From Thiotrichaceae bacterium (GTDB taxonomy: Bacteria; Pseudomonadota; Gammaproteobacteria; Thiotrichales; Thiotrichaceae), in NCBI GenBank assembly GCA_027009095.1, contig JALVDG010000446.1, positions 1-6,543 of the forward strand: a stretch of 6,543 bases of DNA, read 5' to 3'. Each line of letters starts with the position of its first letter. The stretch's first letter is position 1. The notes under the pieces were generated by a model. That model saw only the letters and a list, made by a program, of their open reading frames with translations. It had not been told where the DNA came from and did no database searches. Shown in pieces: positions 1-4,834 of the stretch. The position numbers and the translations under genes were made by a program.

Positions 1-265
1 TTATAGAAGTTATATATAAGTTTTCAGAACTATCTCTTTTCTTAAGTACTGGCACAAAATTAATCTAACCATTTAGCCTCTGTTTTCTGATTTTCTTCGT
101 TAATTGCTTTGCTCACCACATAGCCCACCATGTTCCCGTCGCAATGCCTTGAATATCAAAAAACAGAAAACTAAATTTTATTAAATTAGTTTTTGCTTGG
201 ATACTTATGATAATTTTAAGAAAGCATTGCAGTGTATAGGGATAAGCAAAGATCGCAAGTAAGAA
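1..265. other. Non-coding AT-rich stretch behind holA
   Basis: This is the region downstream of holA up to the window edge. No reading frame here resembles a known protein, and the longest ATG-started frames are only about 20 to 24 codons. nadD and rsfS, which often follow holA in gammaproteobacteria, are absent. It contains an inverted repeat with arms GTTTTCTG-A-TTTT (82-94) and AAAA-A-CAGAAAAC (159-171), and a shorter hairpin listed separately. No tRNA or other RNA gene was recognised. Confidence 0.6.
167..193 (-). terminator. Candidate AT-rich terminator after holA
   Basis: The arms AAAACTAA (167-174) and TTAGTTTT (186-193) form a perfect 8-bp inverted repeat with an 11-nt loop. Read on the minus strand, the hairpin is followed by CTGTTTTTTG, a broken U-tract, about 70 bases past the holA stop. 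The stem has only one G-C pair, so it is weak and the call is tentative. It could work in either direction. Confidence 0.35.
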
Positions 266-1309
266 TTATTGTGTTTGCATAATATTAACGCCAGATAGTA
301 ATAGGGCTAGCTCTAATAACTCTGCCCATATTCGTCCAACCTCCTTATTTCCATCTTCACTTTGACCTTTTGAAAGCCTGTCGATATTAGCATTACGCGA
401 TAATATATCTTGCCAATCAGCAGTTCTTTGTAAACGCCGTAACGCTACTTGAAAATTCTGTTGTCGAGGGCGTGGGATTTTACTCATAATGCGTGCTTGA
501 TTTACACCTTGTTCTAGTTGAAAACAAGCATCATATAATTGTCGAGATATATCTGATAAGGTCCATAAAACTAATTGTATTGCAATGCCCTCTTGTTGCA
601 GGCTATGCAAGATATGTTGCACACGACTAGGATTGCCTTGCATTACTGCTGCCGATAAATCAAAAATATTAAAGCGTGAGCTATCACTTACTGATTCTTG
701 TACTTGCTCTAAACTCAAACTACCTTCGCCATACAAAAGCTGTAATTTATTAATCTCTTGAGCTGCTGCCAGTAAATTTCCCTCTATACGCTCAGTTAAA
801 AAACGTACTGCATCTTGGCTAGGCTGAAAATTATATTGGCGCAATCGCTTGGCTATCCAGACCAATGTTTGATCAGGTGATAATTTCCACACCTGAATCA
901 TTACACCTACACTATCCAATGCCTTTACCCACGCGGTATTTTTTGTACGTGCGTCTAATTTATCCGTTTGGATAAGCAGTATTTTATCATCAGGAAGATT
1001 AGCCGTGTATTCACGCAAAGCATTACTTCCTGCTTTGCCAGGTTTTGAGTTACTTAACCGCAAATCTAGCACTTTTTTCTCACTAAACAGCGATAAAGCA
1101 CACGATGACATCGTTAAACTATCCCAATTAAATCCTGTCTCGACCTGTAATATTTCACGCTCTGCATAACCAAACTGTGCCGCAGCAACACGTATCGCAT
1201 CTGCCGCTTCCATCATTTGCAATGGCTCTTCACCTGAAAGAAAAAAAACGGGTTTTAGATTTTCTTCCTTAGATAAAAAGCTACTTAATTGCTCTGCCGA
1301 TAGCTTCAT
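266..1309 (-). CDS. holA: DNA polymerase III subunit delta (HolA)
   Basis: Delta subunit of the DNA polymerase III clamp-loader, which opens the beta sliding clamp so it can be placed on primed DNA. The 347-residue product is close to the E. coli length of about 343. Family landmarks are seen along its whole length: the N-terminal PVFFLSGEEPL stretch (20-30) leading into the helix with EAADAIR (34-40), the VQVW-like segment MIQVWKLSP (137-145), ERIEGNLLAAAQEINKL (173-189), the SSRFNIFDL stretch (210-218), and a C-terminal helical collar domain. Delta has an AAA+ fold without a working Walker A motif, and none is seen. The ATG overlaps the stop of the upstream small gene as ATGA, which implies coupled translation. 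No intact lptE, the usual upstream neighbour, is present. Confidence 0.96.
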   Translation of the reverse strand: MKLSAEQLSSFLSKEENLKPVFFLSGEEPLQMMEAADAIRVAAAQFGYAEREILQVETGFNWDSLTMSSCALSLFSEKKVLDLRLSNSKPGKAGSNALREYTANLPDDKILLIQTDKLDARTKNTAWVKALDSVGVMIQVWKLSPDQTLVWIAKRLRQYNFQPSQDAVRFLTERIEGNLLAAAQEINKLQLLYGEGSLSLEQVQESVSDSSRFNIFDLSAAVMQGNPSRVQHILHSLQQEGIAIQLVLWTLSDISRQLYDACFQLEQGVNQARIMSKIPRPRQQNFQVALRRLQRTADWQDILSRNANIDRLSKGQSEDGNKEVGRIWAELLELALLLSGVNIMQTQ

Positions 1310-1557
1310 CTAAAATGTCCTAACCATTCGGAAAGATAATAGATAATCTGCCCTTCCGATGATTTTGACGGACCGATAACAATAGCAGCATAAAGTTTAC
1401 TCTTAACATCTTCGCCCTCTATCGCTTCTTCACGTGTTTCTTTTATATCAACACAACTTGCGGCAAAACGTTTGCGACTACGCCGAGGAACAGATACAAG
1501 AGCATAGTGAGGCTGAGAAACATTTGTACCAGGATCAGGAGGAACCATACCATGCAT
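1306..1557 (-). CDS. Small protein of unknown function, coupled to holA
   Basis: I do not recognise this 83-residue protein. Its stop overlaps the holA start in an ATGA, the arrangement lptE usually has with holA, and this is the main reason to accept it. It has no signal peptide or lipobox cysteine and no membrane segment, so it is not LptE. The N-terminal part is proline-rich (VPPDPG near 5-10), followed by a basic cluster VPRRSRKRF (about 23-31), one cysteine, an acidic stretch (about 39-51), and a C-terminal hydrophobic and aromatic part, LYAAIVIGPSKSSEGQ followed by IIYYLSEWL. A stop lies nine codons upstream of the first ATG. AAAGG about 10 nt before that ATG supports it, and a second ATG at codon 4 is possible. 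Base composition looks like the neighbours. It could be a chance frame, but the coupling argues otherwise. Confidence 0.6.
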   Translation of the reverse strand: MHGMVPPDPGTNVSQPHYALVSVPRRSRKRFAASCVDIKETREEAIEGEDVKSKLYAAIVIGPSKSSEGQIIYYLSEWLGHFR

Positions 1558-1582
1558 CTTGCTATTACCTTTGCCATATTGT

Positions 1583-1680
1583 TAGTAACTATTCTGTTTG
1601 AACTCTATTTTGCCTTGAACTCGAATAAAATAGAGTAAAATCTAGGTAGTTACTGATTATACTGAGTAGTTACTATTTTT
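1583..1680. repeat. Nested inverted and direct repeats filling the rnfH spacer
   Basis: The spacer holds a perfect 10-bp inverted repeat, ACTCTATTTT (1602-1611) and AAAATAGAGT (1627-1636). Outside it, TAGTAACTA (1583-1591) is the reverse complement of TAGTTACTA (1667-1675), and eight of these bases also pair with 1647-1654. GTAGTTACT occurs twice, at 1646-1654 and 1666-1674, exactly 20 bp apart. TTGAACTC also occurs twice (1598-1605 and 1615-1622). This looks like a small dispersed palindromic repeat or a multi-site regulatory region. Neither strand shows a U-tract directly after the inner stem, so a standard terminator is unlikely. Confidence 0.5.
1661..1680 (+). repeat. 20-bp repeat, copy 1
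   Basis: The sequence is ACTGAGTAGTTACTATTTTT. It matches 2584-2603 at 19 of 20 positions and lies 9 bp from the stop codon of rnfH. The second copy lies upstream of smpB, so the two copies sit in different settings. Confidence 0.5.
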
Positions 1681-1689
1681 AAAGGATAC

Positions 1690-1995
1690 TCATTTTTTAC
1701 TGCTACCGCCTTTACTCATCTTTTTACCTTCAGCTGCACGACGTTTCCGTATCTCTTTAGGATCAGCAATAAGGGGGCGATAAATTTCTACACGATCTTT
1801 ATCTCGTAGTTTTTCTGTCATCTTTTTCATCTTACCAAAAATACCAATATCCATTTTTTCGATATCTAGCTCAGGGTATTGCTCAAGGATGCCCGACTGT
1901 AAGATAGCGTCTTTGGCACTAATCCCTTCTTTCGCTTCAAACGATAGTAAGGTTTGCTCTTTTGGCAAAGCGTAAACAACTTCAACCGTAATCAT
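1690..1995 (-). CDS. rnfH: RnfH family protein (RatB, UPF0125)
   Basis: A 101-residue member of the RnfH/UPF0125 family, small ubiquitin-like beta-grasp proteins of unproven function. The family was named RatB from its pairing with ratA and RnfH from its position near rnf genes in some bacteria. Seen here: the N-terminal strand VEVVYALP (4-11), AILQSGIL (30-37), the DIGIFGK loop (49-55), the strongly conserved DRVEIYRPLIADPKEIRKRR (67-86), and a lysine/serine-rich tail. A clear ribosome binding site, GGAG, lies seven bases before the ATG within the 11-nt gap behind ratA, so the two genes are surely co-transcribed. An antitoxin role for this protein was suggested by the gene pairing but is not established. 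Confidence 0.95.
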   Translation of the reverse strand: MITVEVVYALPKEQTLLSFEAKEGISAKDAILQSGILEQYPELDIEKMDIGIFGKMKKMTEKLRDKDRVEIYRPLIADPKEIRKRRAAEGKKMSKGGSSKK

Positions 1996-2006
1996 CGCTT
2001 TACTCC

Positions 2007-2438
2007 TTACTTGTATTGCAGATGTGCTCTTTCGACAAATGAATCAACCAATGTATTTGCTACTTGATTAAAAATTGGACCTATCGCCAAACCCACTAGC
2101 CGATTAGAAAACTCAAAATCTAAGTCGAGTGATATTTTACATGCATTTCCCGACAATGACTCAAAACGCCAAAAGCCATGTAACTGCTTAAAAGGACCAT
2201 CAACCAATTGCATTTCGATTACTTTATTTTTTTGTAGTAAATTACGTGTTGAGAATGCTTTATTCAGACTGCCTTTTGCAATAGTAACCGTTGCTTCCAC
2301 CATCGTCTCATCACGTGTATGCTCTACCGACTCGCCACACCATGGCAAGAAGTCCTTATATGACGTAATATCGTCAACCAGATGATACATTTGTTCACAA
2401 CTATAAGGCACTAACGCACTACGACTAATATTTGGCAT
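2007..2438 (-). CDS. ratA: RatA family ribosome-association / ubiquinone-binding START protein
   Basis: A 143-residue protein of the RatA/COQ10 family (START-like polyketide cyclase fold). E. coli RatA is reported to bind the 50S subunit and block 70S formation; relatives such as Coq10 bind ubiquinone. Conserved features seen: the start MPNISRSALVPYS, the helix EQMYHLVDDI (15-24), YKDFLPWC (27-34), the strand with DGPFKQLHGFWRF (80-92), DFEFSNRLVGLAIGPIFNQ (107-125) and the C-terminal helix NTLVDSFVERA (128-138). The frame extends 21 codons further up to position 2501, but family members begin at MPxISRSA, so the ATG at 2436-2438 is chosen; AGGA lies about 11 bases before it. It is the first gene of the ratA-rnfH unit and divergent from smpB, the usual arrangement. 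Confidence 0.94.
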   Translation of the reverse strand: MPNISRSALVPYSCEQMYHLVDDITSYKDFLPWCGESVEHTRDETMVEATVTIAKGSLNKAFSTRNLLQKNKVIEMQLVDGPFKQLHGFWRFESLSGNACKISLDLDFEFSNRLVGLAIGPIFNQVANTLVDSFVERAHLQYK

Positions 2439-2528
2439 AAAATAAACTATCCTAAACAACGAAAAGGTAAAGGGTTTGAAACATATTAATATTTGTCTCA
2501 ATACTCAGATCACTTTACTTCAATCAAG

Positions 2529-2557
2529 TTGAAAGCACACTACTTAATCATTAATAA
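2529..2557 (+). promoter_or_regulatory. Weak candidate promoter for smpB
   Basis: TTGAAA (2529-2534) resembles a -35 box at five of six positions. TAATAA (2552-2557), after a 17-bp spacer, is a poor -10 box. The 192-bp spacer 2439-2630 must hold promoters for both smpB and ratA. No convincing ratA promoter was found on the minus strand. Confidence 0.25.
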
Positions 2558-2583
2558 GCATAAATAAATTTTAAGGGAAATAA

Positions 2584-2603
2584 ACTGAGTAATTACTATT
2601 TTT
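2584..2603 (+). repeat. 20-bp repeat, copy 2
   Basis: The sequence is ACTGAGTAATTACTATTTTT, one mismatch from the copy at 1661-1680 and in the same orientation. It ends 27 bases before the smpB start codon. The nested inverted repeats seen next to copy 1 are not present here. Confidence 0.5.
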
Positions 2604-2630
2604 CAATTCTATGAGGGTTATAATACAGCT

Positions 2631-3113
2631 ATGGCTAAGAAGCAAAAGAAAAAAAAAGGACATGGTGGTTTAACCATCGCAACAAATAAAGTCGCACGAT
2701 ACGAATATTTTATTTCCGATACCCATGAAGCTGGTCTTGTTTTACAGGGATGGGAAATCAAAAGTTTACGTGAAGGTCGAGTCCAATTAAAAGAAAGTTA
2801 TGTTACTTTCAATAAAGGCGAAGCATGGTTGGTGGGTGCACATATATCCCCCCTCCTTTCAGCTTCAACACATGTATCACCCAATCCTACACGCCAACGT
2901 AAATTATTATTGCACGATTACGAAATTATCCGTCTACAAGCTGCCGTTGATCGCAAAGGTAACTCTATTGTACCACTAGTCCTTTATTGGAAAAATAATC
3001 GTGTAAAACTTGAAATTGGTGTCGGCAAAGGTAAAAAACTCCACGATAAACGTGCCACATCAAAAGAAAAAGATTGGAATATAAATAAAGCACGTATATT
3101 AAAACATGGTTGA
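2631..3113 (+). CDS. smpB: SsrA (tmRNA)-binding protein SmpB
   Basis: SmpB binds tmRNA and brings it to stalled ribosomes for trans-translation, which releases the ribosome and tags the unfinished protein for degradation. The 160-residue length equals the usual one. Seen: a lysine-rich N-terminus, NKVARYEYFISDTHEAGLVL (19-38), GWEIKSLREGRVQLKESYV (40-58), the AHISPL segment (70-75), the RKLLLHDYEI segment (90-99), VPLVLYW (114-120), and the C-terminal GKGKKLHDKRATSKEKDW (132-149), whose tail forms a helix in the ribosomal mRNA channel. GAGGG at 2613-2617 is 13 bases before the ATG, slightly far for a ribosome binding site. It is divergent from ratA-rnfH as in many gammaproteobacteria. No ssrA gene is visible beside it. 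Confidence 0.97.
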   Translation: MAKKQKKKKGHGGLTIATNKVARYEYFISDTHEAGLVLQGWEIKSLREGRVQLKESYVTFNKGEAWLVGAHISPLLSASTHVSPNPTRQRKLLLHDYEIIRLQAAVDRKGNSIVPLVLYWKNNRVKLEIGVGKGKKLHDKRATSKEKDWNINKARILKHG

Positions 3114-3145
3114 TATACTTAATCTTTTGGTTTAAATCATCAATT

Positions 3146-3159
3146 TCATCATATGATGA
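3146..3159. repeat. 14-bp perfect palindrome behind smpB
   Basis: TCATCATATGATGA is its own reverse complement and lies 33 to 46 bases after the smpB stop. It is flanked by AT-rich sequence, with the rho-independent terminator hairpin 20 bp further on. It may form part of the smpB 3' end structure or be a protein-binding site; nothing else supports either. Confidence 0.3.
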
Positions 3160-3175
3160 TAAATCAAATAAGCAT

Positions 3176-3202
3176 AAAAAAGCCCGCTGTAATACGGGCT
3201 TT
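3176..3202 (-). terminator. Rho-independent terminator of the tpiA-secG-tRNA unit
   Basis: The arms AAAGCCCG (3179-3186) and CGGGCTTT (3195-3202) form an 8-bp GC-rich stem with an 8-nt loop. On the minus strand the stem runs straight into a T-run (TTTTTT, plus-strand 3176-3181), a classic intrinsic terminator about 30 bases past the tRNA. In the plus direction only three T residues follow, so it could stop smpB transcripts only weakly. Confidence 0.85.
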
Positions 3203-3206
3203 GGGA

Positions 3207-3224
3207 CGTTATAGGATAATAACG
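3207..3224. repeat. Small hairpin in the tRNA 3' trailer
   Basis: CGTTAT (3207-3212) and ATAACG (3219-3224) are a perfect 6-bp inverted repeat with a 6-nt loop. In the minus-strand transcript it lies between the tRNA CCA end and the terminator. On the plus strand it is followed by GTTTTA, so it might add to termination of smpB. The stem is short and the function is unproven. Confidence 0.3.
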
Positions 3225-3234
3225 GTTTTAATAA

Positions 3235-3319
3235 TGGTGCCGATGGACGGAGTCGAACCGTCACTGCTTGCGCAACACGCCCCTCAAGCGTGCGTGTCTA
3301 CCAATTTCACCACATCGGC
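3235..3319 (-). tRNA. leuU: tRNA-Leu (anticodon GAG)
   Basis: An 85-nt class II tRNA, counting the encoded CCA. The acceptor stem pairs GCCGATG (5' end, plus-strand 3313-3319) with CATCGGC (plus-strand 3239-3245), followed by discriminator A and CCA. The T arm is GACGG-TTCGACT-CCGTC. The anticodon arm has stem CACGC/GCGTG and loop TTGAGGG, giving anticodon GAG at 3283-3285, which reads CUC and CUU. A long variable arm, typical of leucine tRNAs, is present. It lies 17 nt behind the secG stop, the same neighbour as E. coli leuU. There is hardly room for a separate promoter in that gap, so it is probably cut from the secG transcript. Confidence 0.96.
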
Positions 3320-3336
3320 ATTAAACTTTACAAACT

Positions 3337-3762
3337 TTACTTAGGGACATCTGAGGGTGTATTTGTTTTAGTCTCGTCCGAACCGCTTGACTCTTTTACT
3401 TTCTCAGGTGTTTTTCCGACACTCGCTGGAACATCTGAGGGTACAGGCGGAGCAGTAGGTGCCGCGCTTTCTTTCTCAAGCGTTTCGACTTGAGGGACTA
3501 CAGACTTCTCTCCTGAAAGGATATCACCTCGATGTGAAACTAACCATGCTAAAGCCAAGGAGTTAGCAAAGAAAACAGCGGCTAAAATACCTGTCGTACG
3601 TGAGAGAAAATTTCCAGAGCCTCTAGAGCCAAATACTGTACCTGATGCTCCGCCACCAAAGGCTGCACCTGCATCAGCTCCCTTGCCATGTTGCATTAAT
3701 ACGAGACCAATAATACACAAGGCAACGATTATTTGAATGATTAGTAACACATTGTAAATCAT
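3337..3762 (-). CDS. secG: Preprotein translocase subunit SecG
   Basis: An inner-membrane subunit of the SecYEG channel that assists SecA-driven export. It shows the two-helix SecG plan: the first membrane helix LLIIQIIVALCIIGLVLM (6-23), a glycine-rich loop with QHGKGADAGAAFGGGAS (24-40) and the FGSRGSGNFLSR signature (44-55), and the second helix at about 58-76. The first 80 residues match the E. coli type well. After these comes an extra hydrophilic tail of about 60 residues rich in P, S, E, T and K, making it 141 residues against about 110 in E. coli. The tail carries PSDVP twice (108-112, 136-140), encoded by an identical 12-bp repeat. The ribosome binding site is weak. It lies between tpiA and the tRNA-Leu gene. 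Confidence 0.95.
   Translation of the reverse strand: MIYNVLLIIQIIVALCIIGLVLMQHGKGADAGAAFGGGASGTVFGSRGSGNFLSRTTGILAAVFFANSLALAWLVSHRGDILSGEKSVVPQVETLEKESAAPTAPPVPSDVPASVGKTPEKVKESSGSDETKTNTPSDVPK
3347..3442. repeat. 12-bp direct repeat in the secG tail
   Basis: ACATCTGAGGGT occurs at 3347-3358 and 3431-3442, 84 bp apart, which keeps the reading frame. Both copies encode PSDVP in the hydrophilic C-terminal tail of SecG. This suggests the tail grew or varies by local repeat duplication. Confidence 0.5.
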
Positions 3763-3787
3763 AATAATTATAGTTTTTTCTAAAACA

Positions 3788-3808
3788 GAAGCCTTTACAA
3801 AAGACTTC
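3788..3808 (-). terminator. Hairpin between tpiA and secG, possible attenuating terminator
   Basis: On the minus strand GAAGTCTTT, loop TGT, then AAAGGCTTC form a 9-bp stem with one G-U pair, followed by TGTTTTAG. It sits in the 71-bp gap between tpiA and secG, 25 bases after the tpiA stop. The short U-run suggests partial termination or an mRNA processing or stability element that sets the ratio of tpiA to secG-tRNA transcripts. No strong separate promoter for secG was recognised. Confidence 0.45.
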
Positions 3809-3833
3809 CTGATTATTAATTAGAATTTTATTA

Positions 3834-4583
3834 TCAACCTGCTTTGCAAATTGCTAAAAAATCTTCTGCTTTTAGTGAAGCACCACCGATTAATCCACCA
3901 TCGATATCTTCCATTGATAAAAGCTCCTTTGCATTAGATGCATTCATGCTTCCACCATATAAAATCTGCACTTTCTCTGCAACGTCGGCATTCATCGCAG
4001 CTATTTTTCCACGAATGAATTTATGTACATCTTGTGCTTGCTCAGGCGTTGCCGTCATACCTGTGCCGATGGCCCATACTGGTTCATATGCGATAACAGC
4101 ATCTGCTAAAGATTCTACACCTTCTAGCTCAAGAACAGCATCTAGTTGACGAGCAACTACTTCCTCTGTAACACCTTGCTCTCTTTCTTCAAGTGACTCA
4201 CCTAAACATAAAATAGGCTTTATTCCTGCTTTTCTAGCTGCTGCATACTTCTTTGCTGTATCAGCGTCTTGCTCACCATAAAGACTGCGACGCTCAGAGT
4301 GACCAACAATAACATATTCTGTACCAAAATCATTTAGCATGGAAGCTGATATTTCACCCGTGAAGGCTCCTGCTTCATGCTCAGAGATATTTTCTGCACC
4401 AAAACTGACTTCAGAGTCTGCTAGCTGCTCTGCAACCATAGGAATATAGATATAAGGTGCACAAACAACAACAGCTGCATTTTTTACATCCGACATTCCA
4501 GCCTTAATGCCACTTAACAATGATTGAATGCTTTCTTTTGAACCATTCATTTTCCAGTTTCCAGCAACGAGTGTCTGACGCAT
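3834..4583 (-). CDS. tpiA: Triose-phosphate isomerase (TpiA)
   Basis: Interconverts dihydroxyacetone phosphate and glyceraldehyde 3-phosphate in glycolysis and gluconeogenesis; a cytoplasmic TIM-barrel dimer. The 249 residues are a normal length. Catalytic residues are all visible: N9 and K11 in GNWKMNG, H95 in VIVGHSERRS, and E167 in AYEPVWAIGTG, with flexible loop 6 at about 167-177. The phosphate-binding parts are LYGGSMNASNA (208-218) and GGLIGGASL (229-237). A good ribosome binding site, AGGGG, lies nine bases before the ATG. It is first in the minus-strand order tpiA-secG-tRNA-Leu. In pseudomonads glmM precedes this set; here glmM is absent and a divergent gene lies upstream, so tpiA must have its own promoter in the 251-bp spacer. 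Confidence 0.98.
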   Translation of the reverse strand: MRQTLVAGNWKMNGSKESIQSLLSGIKAGMSDVKNAAVVVCAPYIYIPMVAEQLADSEVSFGAENISEHEAGAFTGEISASMLNDFGTEYVIVGHSERRSLYGEQDADTAKKYAAARKAGIKPILCLGESLEEREQGVTEEVVARQLDAVLELEGVESLADAVIAYEPVWAIGTGMTATPEQAQDVHKFIRGKIAAMNADVAEKVQILYGGSMNASNAKELLSMEDIDGGLIGGASLKAEDFLAICKAG

Positions 4584-4632
4584 TATAAATTACCCCTAAT
4601 CTATTGTTGTATTGAAGACAAATAAAATTAAT

Positions 4633-4652
4633 GACTATCAATTTTGATTGTC
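4633..4652. promoter_or_regulatory. Operator-like palindrome upstream of tpiA
   Basis: GACTATCAA-TT-TTGATTGTC is a 20-bp inverted repeat with one mismatched pair. It lies about 50 bp before the tpiA start codon and about 180 bp before the CPBP protease gene. Size and symmetry fit a dimeric repressor or activator site, but the regulator is unknown and no clear promoter boxes could be assigned around it. Confidence 0.4.
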
Positions 4653-4714
4653 TATTTAAAAAGCCATGTAAATCAATCGCGGAAGGTTATCGTTTGTTGA
4701 CATATAAAGCAAAT

Positions 4715-4732
4715 GTTTTCATCACTGAAAAC
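4715..4732. promoter_or_regulatory. Second palindrome in the tpiA / CPBP spacer
   Basis: GTTTTCA (4715-4721), TCAC, TGAAAAC (4726-4732) is a perfect 7-bp inverted repeat with a 4-nt centre. A consensus-like TTGACA lies just before it at 4697-4702, but no good -10 box stands at the right distance on the plus strand. It may be an operator or a short hairpin. TTTTCATCRCT recurs at 4717-4727 and 4766-4776. Confidence 0.35.
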
Positions 4733-4834
4733 TTAAATTACTGCTTGATTCAGTAGTAGTAATTATTTTCATCGCTTTATTTCTGCTAATCTGGCAAATT
4801 CCTATATCTTTTAGCAAAAATCATTTAAATAATT

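Noticed and set aside
62..136. Short minus-strand frame beginning MVGYVVSKAIN
   Set aside because: Only 24 codons, with a stop shortly upstream and no recognisable family; could be a gene remnant but cannot be supported.
1602..1636. Inner inverted repeat as terminator of ratA-rnfH
   Set aside because: The stem is almost all A-T and no U-tract follows directly on the minus strand.
2439..2501. A 21-codon N-terminal extension of ratA
   Set aside because: Family members start at MPxISRSA, which is the internal ATG at 2436-2438; the extension is low-complexity and hydrophobic and unlike any family member.
3114..3234. ssrA (tmRNA) gene beside smpB
   Set aside because: The spacer is too short and lacks the tRNA-like ends and tag reading frame.
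2965..3493. Overlapping frames on both strands across the smpB end, the tRNA and the secG tail
   Set aside because: They lie antisense to or across a recognised tRNA, terminator and coding genes and show no protein-like pattern.
3844..4149. Plus-strand frame inside tpiA
   Set aside because: Antisense to a clear tpiA with all catalytic residues; a shadow frame.
4697..4702. TTGACA as a -35 box for the CPBP gene
   Set aside because: The positions 16 to 18 bp downstream do not hold an acceptable -10 box.
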